Source: Baylisascaris procyonis (lineage: Eukaryota > Nematoda > Chromadorea > Rhabditida > Ascarididae). Taken from it: a stretch of 64,000 nucleotides of DNA. A program made the translations under genes and the position numbers. The notes under the pieces were generated by a model, which searched no databases, had not been told where the DNA came from, and saw only the letters and a program-made list of their open reading frames with translations. The stretch's first letter is position 1, and every line of letters starts with the position of its first letter. Where the stretch lies: NCBI GenBank assembly GCA_037389465.1, contig JAZARR010000201.1, positions 620,001 to 684,000 of the forward strand, read 5' to 3'. Shown here in pieces: positions 13,710 to 25,700 of the stretch.

Positions 13710-14500
13710 CTGCAATCAAGCAGTAAATTAAAATAATACAGCTATTTATCATTTATTTATATAGTAATTGATAACATTCAATTTTTTATTATCATAAAAT
13801 TGAAATTCCTTTTTTTTCATCATGAATCTCAACTATTCATAAGCTTGGGAATTCTCTCATGTATTTTCTCGAAGGTTTTTTTTTCATTACTGAAAGAATT
13901 ATCGAGAATGAATTGACGATATATGAATGGATAAGTTTATGAACTCTCCAATAATAGATTATTTTGCAACAAAAGTTCACGAATGCACACAACATTCATC
14001 ATATAATATCGACCAATGAAATAGAAATCCAAAATTTTTTGGCATCAATAAACGACTAGTTTAAAGCTTTTTATAATAGTAGAAAAATCTATCTTTATTA
14101 TCTAATTGGTGCATTTCAAGCAAAATTTTGTCTCGCAAAAGTTGAAATTTTTTCGAGAAGGAACTCCGATTGGTGTGTGCTTTAATCCAAATTTATCAGC
14201 CAACGTCTTAATCCAAGTCATTTTAATCCATCAATCCAAAAGTCTTAATCCAGAATTCCGAAAATCTTAATGCAAAATTGATCCGAATCCATACCTTCCC
14301 ACGCATTCCGTTATAGTGTTGCAAATCAGTGCAATTATTTATTCGACATAACTGCCGATCACCTCCAGTATAAGCACATCTTGTTGAAATACCTTCATGA
14401 TAAATGCCATCTGAAAATGCATTGAGGCTTAGAAAGAGTACTACTATAGAAATTATTGATGCACTATATAACTGGACGCACTTAAATTTAGTTGGCGGAC

Positions 14501-14503
<3 letters not shown>

Positions 14504-14545
<42 letters not shown>

Positions 14546-14560
14546 TCATATATATACTCT

Positions 14561-14655
<95 letters not shown>
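14504..14655. repeat. (TA)n microsatellite
   Basis: Alternating TA from 14504 to 14543, then a short interruption with GCTC and ACTCTTAC, then alternating TA to 14655. The ORFs across it encode only Ile-Tyr repeats and are not genes. Confidence 0.98.
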
Positions 14656-14658
<3 letters not shown>

Positions 14659-17132
14659 AGTGGTGAGCTGTTGAAATTCCCGATAACTGATAGCATATTC
14701 ATAGAAAGAACAACGAATGTGATGTCCAAGGAATTCCTTGACCCATCCGCTCTACGGTATGAACATTCTTTAAAAACAATAAACGAAAATAATATGAATA
14801 AAAGATGAAGGGAAGACTTATCTCGATCAATTGCTTCATGTAGTGTCACTTGAATGCATGACTTCGCAGCACACATTCGTGTTTCATTGACATCATGAAA
14901 TCCTTCTTCATTCGGGTACTATAAAATATTATCAAACATTAAAATGATTTCTTATCACTGGTTGAGTTTTCCTATTACTTACTCTTCTATCATTTTGATA
15001 GCACCGAATTAGGAAACTTCCAGGAATATATCACTGGATTTTTTGGTTACGTCACATCAATAACGTTTATGCCCACCACAGTGATGATTTTCATGGAATA
15101 TGAAAGCTACCCGTCTTAATTTTATCATCAGTAAGTTACAAGGTATTGCTCATTCTTTCATGATTCCTTCACTAAAACCTTTGTGGAATTTTCTGTGCCG
15201 ACTCTGCTCATCATGATCTCATAATATCAGTGATGTTTGTCTATCATCGAGTTTCAATTCCGGACCACAGAAGTAACGCGGAAGGAATTTAGCTGCTATA
15301 ATCTTCACCATCACTGCATCATACCATCGCGCACAAAGATGTTAGTGTCATAAACACGCATTAAAGTATTCACTGCAAAATTATTCCATCGAAGCCAGTA
15401 GCAATTGAGTTGAACATACTATGTCTAGGTAGCCTGTGTGCATGCTATAGCCCTGATGTATTTTTTCAGGAAGGATGTCTTGCTGGTTTATATGCTATTT
15501 GTTATGTGTGGCATTTGCCTTTCAGCGAATCGCTTTTTCAAATATTATCACATCATGCAATCATATATGAATCATAAACATCGCTGTCATTTCCGCTGTG
15601 AAACATTCGCCATTGGCGAATCTATGGCGTGCACTAATATGAGCCTTTCCTATCTATTTTTTTGCGTATGCAAAAAAAGCGATCCGCTCCCTCCTTATGT
15701 TTATTTGAATTACTCACTTCGATAGGTGAATGTAGAAATAATGAATGAACAAATCACCAACCCGAATTCGCCCTACAAAACCATCATAGCAACTGTATAA
15801 CGAAGAAATTAAGGTGACATTAATAAGGAGAATCCATAACAATTGCAATGTGAACATAACTGTTTTGCAACTATTTCAACCTGAAAGTATTTCTTAAAAA
15901 AACGATGGCTAAAAATGAACATAAATGATACGATTCTTGTGCGCTAAACTAGTTGAATATCTGATATATGCGATAAGTAACGTAATAAATCGAATCTTAT
16001 ATACCCAACTTTATATAGCCTTATATACAACTTTTCCTAGCTGAAGTTTATAAGATTTCAAATCAGTCACGATTTTTTCTAATGGAAATAGTCTATGAGG
16101 AGGTCTTAGTTTGTGGGTAATAATCAGAAAATATAGAAGTAATATTTTATTCGAGTAAAACCTCTTCTACTTGAACTTCCAATATGCCAATAAGATGTCG
16201 ATGGAATCACTCTATATTATTGACGATAAAAACAATTTGCGTTATTGTCAATATAATCAGCTGTTTAGCACTATCGCTGAAAATGAAAATCTCAACCAAC
16301 AAAGAGTAATAGTGTCATACAACGAAATCTTTTCGAATAGGTTACATCAGTGATATGCATGCGTCGAAGAGATTCACAAATATGTTGGATCATATTGCAA
16401 CATTTAAATGTCTCTGAATTGCAAAAATGAAATTTTTAGCGTTCACAAGCATTTTTATTTACTAGTAAAACCAATAGAAATCTACCACTTTCAGTTGTGG
16501 TTTTTCGCCTCGTCAGCATTACTTTAAAAAGCTATTTCAAACTTCTGATAGAAAACAACTTGAAAGCTCTAATATAATTTCGTTCCGATATTAAAGCTTC
16601 TAATATCGATTGCAACTTGGCTTATGGCTTCATTTCATATTAGCTTTCGAATCGTTTCATTAATTTTTTTGAAACTTGTACCAATATTACAATAAATGAA
16701 GAAAAATTCACTAAGATGATTTCGACAATCCTCTTGAAATTTTTAAAAAACCCATATTTCAACTGACAGATTGCTGAGTAGAAAATCAAAAAAAAAAAAA
16801 ATACGCTATGTAGGCAAAATGCAAGAGAGAAACCTAAAAATAATGTGAGTTGTAGAAATCTTTGAAAAAAAAAAGCAAAAATTGACACAAAAAATATGAT
16901 GTTTAAAAAGTAATGATATCATCGTGCAATAAGAAGCACATAGCGATAGTAACCGATGGATGAAAGGAATAACGCACCACTAACGAAGACGATACTGAGT
17001 GGGATTAGTATTGATTGCACTCGTTGAATTGTATGGCGTGAATAGAACTCATCACAAAATGTGATCTTTCGGTGATCAACGTGTAATCAGACAACAAAGC
17101 ACTAACGATTAGTCGTGAAAGTGCGAGTATGA

Positions 17133-17186
17133 AAGATCGAATGGTCACTAAGGAACGAATGGTCATCAAGGAACGAATGGTCATCA
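17133..17186. repeat. 18-bp tandem repeat, three copies
   Basis: The unit AGGAACGAATGGTCATCA occurs at 17151-17168 and 17169-17186, with a diverged copy just before. On the minus strand it is in frame with the exon starting at 17333 and would add repeated MTIRSL hexapeptides if that exon runs past its first possible donor. Confidence 0.9.
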
Positions 17187-17208
17187 AAGAAGCCTCGAAG
17201 ATGGCTAC

Positions 17209-18011
17209 AAAATATATTTGTGCAATACTATATTCAACGATTTGACCACTGATATCGTCCAGCACGAGACCAACTTCATAAATGACCATTGTATCGATGG
17301 AAACTTGGCTAATAGAATTAACTGGTAACCCAACTGAATTCTCAGTCATTGATCTCTCAAACTCATGCGCGATCTACGAACGTCACAACTATTGTAAGAC
17401 CATACCCATATGATTTGCTGTATAGTACGCCGCCATGATGATGTTACGATGAAAACAACGCAACAGGGCAGAGAAAGAGCCCTTCAGACGAAAAAGAGAT
17501 TCCCTCCGTCCTCTCGATTTACTTACCCTGCAGGTAGTAAATTTCTATCTGAAAGATCATTTTGATCGTTTCGTTGCCCAAAGCATTCCCTATGAACACC
17601 GGTGTCCATCTTAGCATTCCCAAATCGAACAAATAAGAAGCTGATCCGCCTTCTCTAACACAATGTTCGGCATCTGTATGCTCAAAAACCTCAAGTTCGA
17701 AGTTTCATGACTGCCCAACAAATCTCGAGCCTGATTTCATCGACATCTAGTATTGATAGGTACGAGATAGTGGGTAATATGAGGTAATGTGCAGTAAATG
17801 CAAAGTCGCATGATTTAACGGATGAGGCGCTCTCGAGCGATTTTATTACCCGACCCATCTTTTTGGCCCACAGAATTTCATTTCCAAAGAAACCTCACCT
17901 GAGGCCGCTCAATCCATTCATTTTGAACACTGCTGTGATATTGAGGAAAAGTGGATAACGTCGATTGTTTGCAGATTATCCTGAATTTCAAAAAGAGGAT
18001 CTCATCCACCA
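17209..18011 (-). CDS. Three linked exons of an unidentified gene (partial)
   Basis: Exons in transcript order: 17899-18011, 17527-17689 and 17209-17333. The junctions are in phase (0 and 1), with donors CAG/GTGAGG and CAGG/GTAAGT. The acceptor of the middle exon (ACTTGAG) is weak; an internal alternative lies at 17673. The joined protein begins VDEILFLKFRIICKQS, passes through SASYLFDLGMLRWTPVFIGN, and ends near LVLDDISGQIVEYSIAQIYF. It is beta-rich-looking with few cysteines and an N-glycosylation site (NET). I do not recognise the family. The last exon may instead run to a GTTAGT donor, ending at 17107. A possible upstream exon, 18204-18252, starts with ATG and ends in the right phase, but is weak. 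Start and stop are unresolved. Confidence 0.5.
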
Positions 18012-18252
18012 CTGTAGTTGGTTTAGTCGGCTGTATTGTGGCTCTTCCCTTTCAAGTTTTTGCATATTTATTAAAGCAAAGACATAATGTCTGCGTATTT
18101 GCATGTATGTCTATCTCTTCCTCCAGCACTTTCAACTAACTAATCACTGAAATCAAGCCGGCAAAGTTTATTGGCCATAGTGTACGCCATGGTCTAATCT
18201 CACATGTCATATTCCATTTTAATGCATTAAATTCGAGAAAAATTATGAACAT

Positions 18253-20639
18253 TGGAAAAGGGAAAAAATCGGCACACGGTTTATACCAGTGTTGTTTTCA
18301 TTTCGCCCTATTCAGGCCACAGAAAAAAACCAATTCTCTATGGACGGTTCATATTCGGTTGAGGAAAGTGAGGAGATCGGATCACTTTGCAGAAGCACAT
18401 TCATGTGAATCGGTATTCTACATGTTCTACTTTCTATTAGAGATTTGTGGGAGGATTGCCAAATGAGTGAAAAGTAAAACCGCATATTGCACCAACTCTT
18501 CTAGTTTGTGTCTTATTTCTCTTAGCCTGACCAATAACAACTGAAAATTCACAAAACATTGCACTAAATAACCCAAGGACGCTCCTCAAATGCAAAATAT
18601 CTATTTTTAATGCGAGTGAATATTATGCAATGCAATTCAATTATGTTGGAAGCGAAATATGCCAAAAACTTTGTCGCTTATTTGAGAAATTTATGAGAAG
18701 CCCATAGAAATTCTAAAAAAATATTCCAGGTGGTATGAAACCAAAAAATGGCAGCGAAAATTGTGAAGGGAACAACGCAAAAAATATTCCAGCAATAGTT
18801 CGCATTTTCATGCATATAATATACTCAACTACTAAACATCGTTCTCCTTACATCATCTTTAATTGAGGCTGAACGCATCAATGATTATTCATGTGAAAAA
18901 CCAAAACAAAAGTAAGTTTATTAAGGAATGCTAGACACTGAAATTTAATAGCTTCATTTTGCAGCGACAATTCTGACCCATGTCTCAAATAGTATGTGTG
19001 CGTTGCTGGCGCAAGAAATAAGTTCATTTTGCGGTTAATTTTTGGGATGTCTGCAAGATGGGATATATTATGTACCTGTTCATCGAAATAAAAGTAGCCA
19101 TCAATGAAAGGTAGATAGATGGTCGAAGTAAAATGAGCTGAGCAACATCATCACAATCATAAATATAGGTCCATCATATGTGACCAATGGGTCCAAACCA
19201 TTCGGAATCTAAAGAAATTAGGCACGTCTGTAACTCTAATCCTCAGCATTCTTTCCTAAGTTTTTATGAGTACTTCCTTGGAATAAATCTCCGCTGTTTC
19301 TAACTTCCTTCTGCTTGAAAAAGGACAATAGATCAAAAAACATTGATTGTGATTGTTTTTGCCGCAAAGATAAATGAGCCAATCCACTTCTTTCAACTTT
19401 ATAGCGTTATGACGAAAATGTTCAGCGGACAACTTATTTATGCGATGCGATATCGATGATTTTATATCCATTCATACATATTCAGACGATGTTTATATGT
19501 TTGGAATATTATATAGTAACGCAATAGATCACTTCTTTACTATTCAAATTTCTGTTCCTACTTCTATCATAAATTTTGTTCCTAATATTGCGGCATATTT
19601 TTTGGCAAAGCAATTCACACAATAATTCATTTTTCACAGTAGCGTATTCCTTATAGGATAAGTGGAGCCTTACCACTTCATTGGAGGTTTAGGCAATTAT
19701 CAATTTATTGTTGCAAGAAAATTTATAGATTTTCGAGGAGTAGGAAGAATATATGATGAATGACAAATGAATGATAGCAGTGATAAGTCAATGTATTAAA
19801 ATAACGCTACATTGAAATAATAAATAATTTATTGGAAAGTTTTGCGCTCTGAATAATAATAGTATAGGTGCATCACATACATGAACAAACCATATAGAAT
19901 ATAGTTGATTTTTGTAATATAAATGATAGAATGTGAAACGAAAGAAAGACATTACCATGAATTCAAATGAGAATACATATTTCTGAGTTCAACGCTGCGA
20001 TCAAAAACCAATATTGCAACAGAAAGTAGTTTGTTGGAGGTATCATATTTTAATCTATCACTGAATATGGAAGGAAACATAAACTCGTTGAGGAATGGCT
20101 CAAATGTGGATTGTACCAAAAAAAAGTGTCAAAGATGAGTGAATAAAATTCTGCCGTCACTTTCGATTACACAATCAAACGAGAATAACTCATTATTCTG
20201 ACAGTTTTTATCGATAATAGAATATTAATGGTCTTGTATGAATGACGTCATGCAATGTTTATGTAAATGTATTGTCATCGCATGAATCAGCTTTTTGCAG
20301 CAATTAGTTGCTCTACCAGCAAAATATAGATTTCCCCCTCCTCTTACCTATTTTCTTCCATTCAGTGAAATTCAATATGAGAATTGACATAGTCATTCAA
20401 CATATGCAGCAATTTTTTAGGCCAATTATGACACCTTATGAAATAATCTTTAAGAAACGAGATCGAAATAAATATACTCCTCATAACCAACAGACTTTTC
20501 TATTGGCCAAACTTTGTCCCCCAGTTTGGCGTGAAATCTTTTAAGAGGGAAGCGAGGGCAACCATGCATAAAAGCACCTTACAATTACTTTTTTGCACCA
20601 TATATGTATATATGTATATATGTGTATATATATATACAT

Positions 20640-20690
<51 letters not shown>

Positions 20691-22729
20691 TCTATCTATT
20701 TATTTATTTGTTTATTTATTTATTCATTTATTCATTTATTTATATGACGTTTCCATTGAAGAATGACAACTGAACAAATCGTGAAGTGAATGCGCTTTCA
20801 CATTGTTCGCATACATTTGAATGATTATGCGAGTCATTTTGATTGATGCGACAAAATAATTCAACTAGGATGATTTGTGTGCTTACTTTATGGATGTTTA
20901 CGGCGTATTTTTGCTTCTATTTTCGCTCGTAATTACGAATTTTATGGTCGATAATAATAATAATAATAATAATATAATAAACCTTCAAACGTCTAATGAA
21001 CTTGCTAAACGTTATACAATAGTGATAAGGAGTGGAGGAATTCAAGCTATCTTATATGAAACGAATCTATGTTACCTTTTCATGCATCATAATAAGTTAT
21101 AATATAACATAAATCGTACACTGTAGGATGCAATATATGGACTCCAAGTTGAAACTATCACATTTGATGATAACCGAACGAATGCTACAACAGGTTTTAT
21201 CGTCATTGAAAACAACCATTAGTATTGATGTTGCAGTTGAAAATACACACACGATTACGTGATTCAATTTCGTGGCAGTTATTGTCGTTCTGGTTGAGAA
21301 ATTTGGAGAAAATTAAAGATTATTTCATTTCTAAATTACCACTCAAAATTGCAGGAATGCGCCATTTTTTTTTCTTTTGAAATATCCGCCTGAAGTCATG
21401 ATTAGAAGCCGTTGCTTTGCAATATTCTCTACGATAACTTCATTTATAAGCTTCAATATTACATATTTTCGTTGCAACTGAGTAATAATTTCAGATACAA
21501 AACAGTGTATGATATTAAAGCAAAGCATATCATTGCAGTACATTTTTCCCACACAGCCTAGCGTTGTTTTGGCGCTTGTTTTTTGATACTGAATAGCTCG
21601 TTAACATTGACTTCTGCCATGTACCCATTCCTTTTGCATGACCACAACGCCATGAATTTATTCGATGATGCAAAAAAAGCAAATAAAAGTGATGCCGCTA
21701 ATAAGTTAGCAAAGGATTTATAAAGTACATGATATTATTCGGGGTGAAAATCAAACCGTTTCGGAATTTAATTTCGATATGTTCGGTAGGATCAGACGCA
21801 TTTGCATGGATCAACGGATATTCCGCATTCGAGTCAGCAGAAAAAATGATCGAATTGTTGAAATTATTCAAGTGTTGAAGGATCAAAATCGATAATCGAT
21901 GAATATAAGATTTCTTCCAAAAGAAAAGAAAAAAATTCAAATAGCTCATTGCGAAGAGCATTGTAAAAGCGGCGCATATTCCTGCTAACTTGCAAAGGAA
22001 CTTTTTCCCCGTGCAAATATAGACGCAGTGGTTTTCGTGATGGCTGTTTTAGTATTCATCAGAAATATTACATATACCGGAAAAGTTGTGATGAAACAAT
22101 TATTAAAATCAAAAATCAACCGTTTCAGAATTTCTTTCAAAATTTCAAAGTGTATCGGATTCAAATTTTTTCATAAACCTTGATGAACATAGTTCAAGAA
22201 ATAAAAAGCCAGCATTCAATAAACATTATAATATAAGAAACGTAATCGTTTATTTTAAAAAAAATAGCTAGATGACTCAATCATAAACCCCCTAGTGATG
22301 AGCAGCGATCAGCATTCATAAATATTCGAATAGCGGCATCCATTTTACTGTTTTAAGCGCGATTGATCAACGATCAAAGCAGCAATAATGTGATATATTT
22401 TGTGGTTCGATTACATTCGTTTATCGATGAATCTGAGTGTGAACTTCTTTATATGCAAATGAAATATTTAAGGTCAACAAAATTCTCCGCGTTTATGAAT
22501 ATCTGCTAACGAAAATCATGAGCCAGACATTTCCTTAGTACAATTATAGTTGTTACAAGCGGTGACATCCAGGCTATGCTTCATAACAAGCTATCCACGA
22601 TTCGAGCAAACGTCAACAGAAAATGAATATGGATTGTTTAAAGTGGTCTAATGAGTGATGATATTGGCGAAAACACCGCCATATAAAGAATCTCGCTGCA
22701 TCGTTTTTTTTTCCGGTAAGGAAGCTTCA
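18253..22729. other. No gene recognised
   Basis: This lies between the SLC3A stop and the exons at 17.2-18.0 kb. It holds a TTTA array and scattered AT-rich ORFs on both strands. One minus-strand frame, 21698-21961, reads like protein in its second half but has no usable splice sites that I can see. Confidence 0.45.
20638..20745. repeat. (TTTA)n tetranucleotide array
   Basis: Nearly uninterrupted TTTA units with occasional C or G substitutions. A short TA/TATG run precedes it. The ORF here encodes only a repeated Leu-Phe-Ile-Tyr pattern. Confidence 0.97.
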
Positions 22730-25700
22730 TTAGGCGAATTTAATAATGACGCCTTGCTCAGCGGGTAATGTGAGTATGCCTCCACTTAGGTCGATCGGTT
22801 GACGTGGGTAATAAGCCTCTGCATTACTGGTGGCAGTAACCACCTCGCCTTTCCCGAGATTCTTTCCCTCAAGCATTGGTATCTCATGAAGAGGAAGCGA
22901 TACCGCCGATGTGCCAAGATTCACTGCGCCAACCAGAACCTAAAATTCCTTCACTTTATTAAATAGCCATTTGCTTTCGCATCGTTTATATCAGCTCAGA
23001 TTGGATTTCATTATAGTGCCAATGCATTTTCGTGGAAAGAAGTTGGTGAATGCCTCACGTAGAGGATATAATACACGTTCATCATGGAGTAAATCGGTTA
23101 CTAATGAAAAGTAATGCCTACCCTTGAGTTGGTTGGTTGATTTGGTAAACACACTGTTGATAAACAAGTTGGCAAACGCGTTAAAGAGTCCATCCTTGAG
23201 AGATGAAGACACCGATTCTATTGAGAATGTCAAAAATTTTCAATGCTTCCTCGATGACGTCATTTTAAATTTTCGTATTTCAAGATCAAGCTTATAAAAC
23301 ATGAAGGCCAAATGAGCAGTGTTAAAGTTTCATTCACGAGATTTCAGAAAAATCTCATTTGGATGTCTCCACGCTCAAGAACTCATAAATAGTGAAGTTT
23401 AGTGAAGTTTAGCTGCCAAATTGGTCGATGATCTCTATACGGCTGACTTCAATGGCGATTAGGTCGGATGCATTACTTTTCAATGATTTAATTCCTATAG
23501 AATAATTTCAACAGAACCTTCCCAATTCTCAATTAATTCCTATAAAATTACTATGGAATAATTCCTCATGCTCGACAGCCCGTAAATACGAAATTTGATG
23601 GTGATCTATTCACTTCGGCTTTGCAAACAAATCTAAGAGACGTCCTTTGTAGTTAATGAGTTTTCTTAGGAACAGTGAAAACTGTTTTTTTTTTTTGTGA
23701 ACCAATAGAAGACACATCTGAACCCCTGATCAGACCTGAATTACAATTTCTTAGATCATATGTATGTTGGATGTTTTTGAGTTTTGAGCCAACTGAAGTC
23801 TGGCTCAGACTGAGAATGATAATGAGTGTTTTTGATGACCAATGAAAACATTAGATCTTTTAGTTACTCAAACATTAGAAAATGAATCAAGTGAGAGGAA
23901 GAAGGAGGACTCTTGTGAGCCACCAAGTTCATCGAAGGCTTCACCCACCACCTCTTATGCCCTTTCTCCCGAAAAAAGATTCAAAACATAGTTCAAGCAA
24001 CGGTTCAAATACAAGTAATTGTTACGTTTCCCGCGGTGGAATTTTGTTCAGCCGGATAGCGAGTCAAAGTAAAACCGCCATCGATGAGACTGCCGATATG
24101 AGTGCTGCCAAACGCGAGTGTCTTGTCACGTTGTCGCATTTTGGCGAGCTTTTGAAACATCTTTAATTGAGATCGCGATTGCTCATATTGTCGCTGCAAA
24201 GATTTTTTTACGATAAAGGGTTAATTTTTAGAGATCACCAACATAGCAAATAGTTTTACTGAAGTTTTCGGTAGTAATACTGCCAGTAAGACCAACAGCA
24301 ACAAAAAATTTTCATTAGTAAACTCATCATTGGCTATTTATGCTTGTTGCGTCTATATGCTAGAAAATGTTGTGCGTTTTTACTGCTAATAATTAGCGAT
24401 GCTTTTATCTTTTATCACGAAAAGTCAATCGTTTTTCTTTAAATTATTACCAAATATGTGGTAAACGCATTAGACTGCTATTTGAAATTTAATACTCATA
24501 ACGCATTGGGGCATAAAAGCACAACACCCTCTATGCCAAAAACATAGTGGTCGCCTTTATCGAAAGGCGCTTTTATAAGACGATCTTCTGGCGATTAGCA
24601 AACACAAATAATACAATTAATTATATGAAGCCTTCGCAATTCCTTAGGAATTAACCACAGAGGCTGATCGATATTCAGTAGAAAATTATAGTCATTTTAA
24701 ATATCTTGTGGATAAATAGGCGTTATAACATTAAATAGAAAAGGGCGAGAGAGGGAGGGATGAGTTAGAAATCTATAGTTCAGCATTCTTTAATGGCATA
24801 TCCTATCACCACTGCCACATGGAATGAAAGTAACGGCCTTGTTCAATCCACTTGTCCTGCCGCATTCTTCTCACCAGGTCTACATTATCATAAAGGCCAG
24901 GCTCCTGGCATCGGTCATTTTTTCCTCTCGTTCCCTTCCCTTCCCTTTTCGATGAGTCCCGAATGTTTCGGCTACGGCTATTTTACAACTCGGGCAAAAT
25001 TAGGGTGAATATTTTAGGGTAAAAATTCCCATATGTGAGTTCGGGTCCAAGTAACAAAGAGGAGGGAGTTTGCCGCTAAGAAATCCAGAAATTCGTGCAT
25101 TCCAATCCATGTAATGGATATGTTAGGGAAGAAATAGAGTAAAAACGGTTGCGGGCAATAAATTTGCTCAGCGTTTGGAAATGTGTTGGCGAACTCAAAT
25201 TCCGCTAAATTCCGCAAACTCAATTGCAACTATTCGTACCAATAGAAACAGGGATGACTTACAGCCCAATTGACTTCTTTGAAGTCGGGATTGACATCGA
25301 CCTTCGGTGAAGTTGCACTCGAGAAGCCAGCGTTTCTTGAGTCATCCCATTGCATTGCTCCACGTTGTGGTAACGTCTAAAATAGTCATGCAATCGAAAT
25401 GATGTAATGCTTGAATTTTCAATGAGATTAATTGCTCGTAAATGTAAGCATCAGTTTCCGCTGAGATGAAGGATATGTCATCAAAAATTGAAAGCAGACA
25501 TCTTTTATTAATTTTCAAGTTGTACAAATATTATCGCAACCAAGAAAATTCGAAAAAAAAGCATAAAATGCAGAAAACGATATCCTCAATTTTGAGATTT
25601 ATGGTAGCGATTTTCTGTAAACGGTTTCAGCAACACAACAACTAAAATTTTCATTGATAATTAATTTAATCAACAAACATCGCATCAAGCAATATATTTC

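Larger units (their letters stand above)
13710..17208. other. No confident gene; contains a TA array
   Basis: No phase-consistent exon was found on either strand apart from a possible 3' extension of the exon at 17209-17333. A long TA array occupies 14504-14655. Plus-strand open stretches at 15438-15725 and 16171-16353 lack convincing splice context. Confidence 0.4.

Noticed and set aside
14404..14876. ORFs of about 120-130 codons on both strands across the TA array
   Set aside because: They translate to Ile-Tyr dipeptide repeats; alternating TA is open in every frame.
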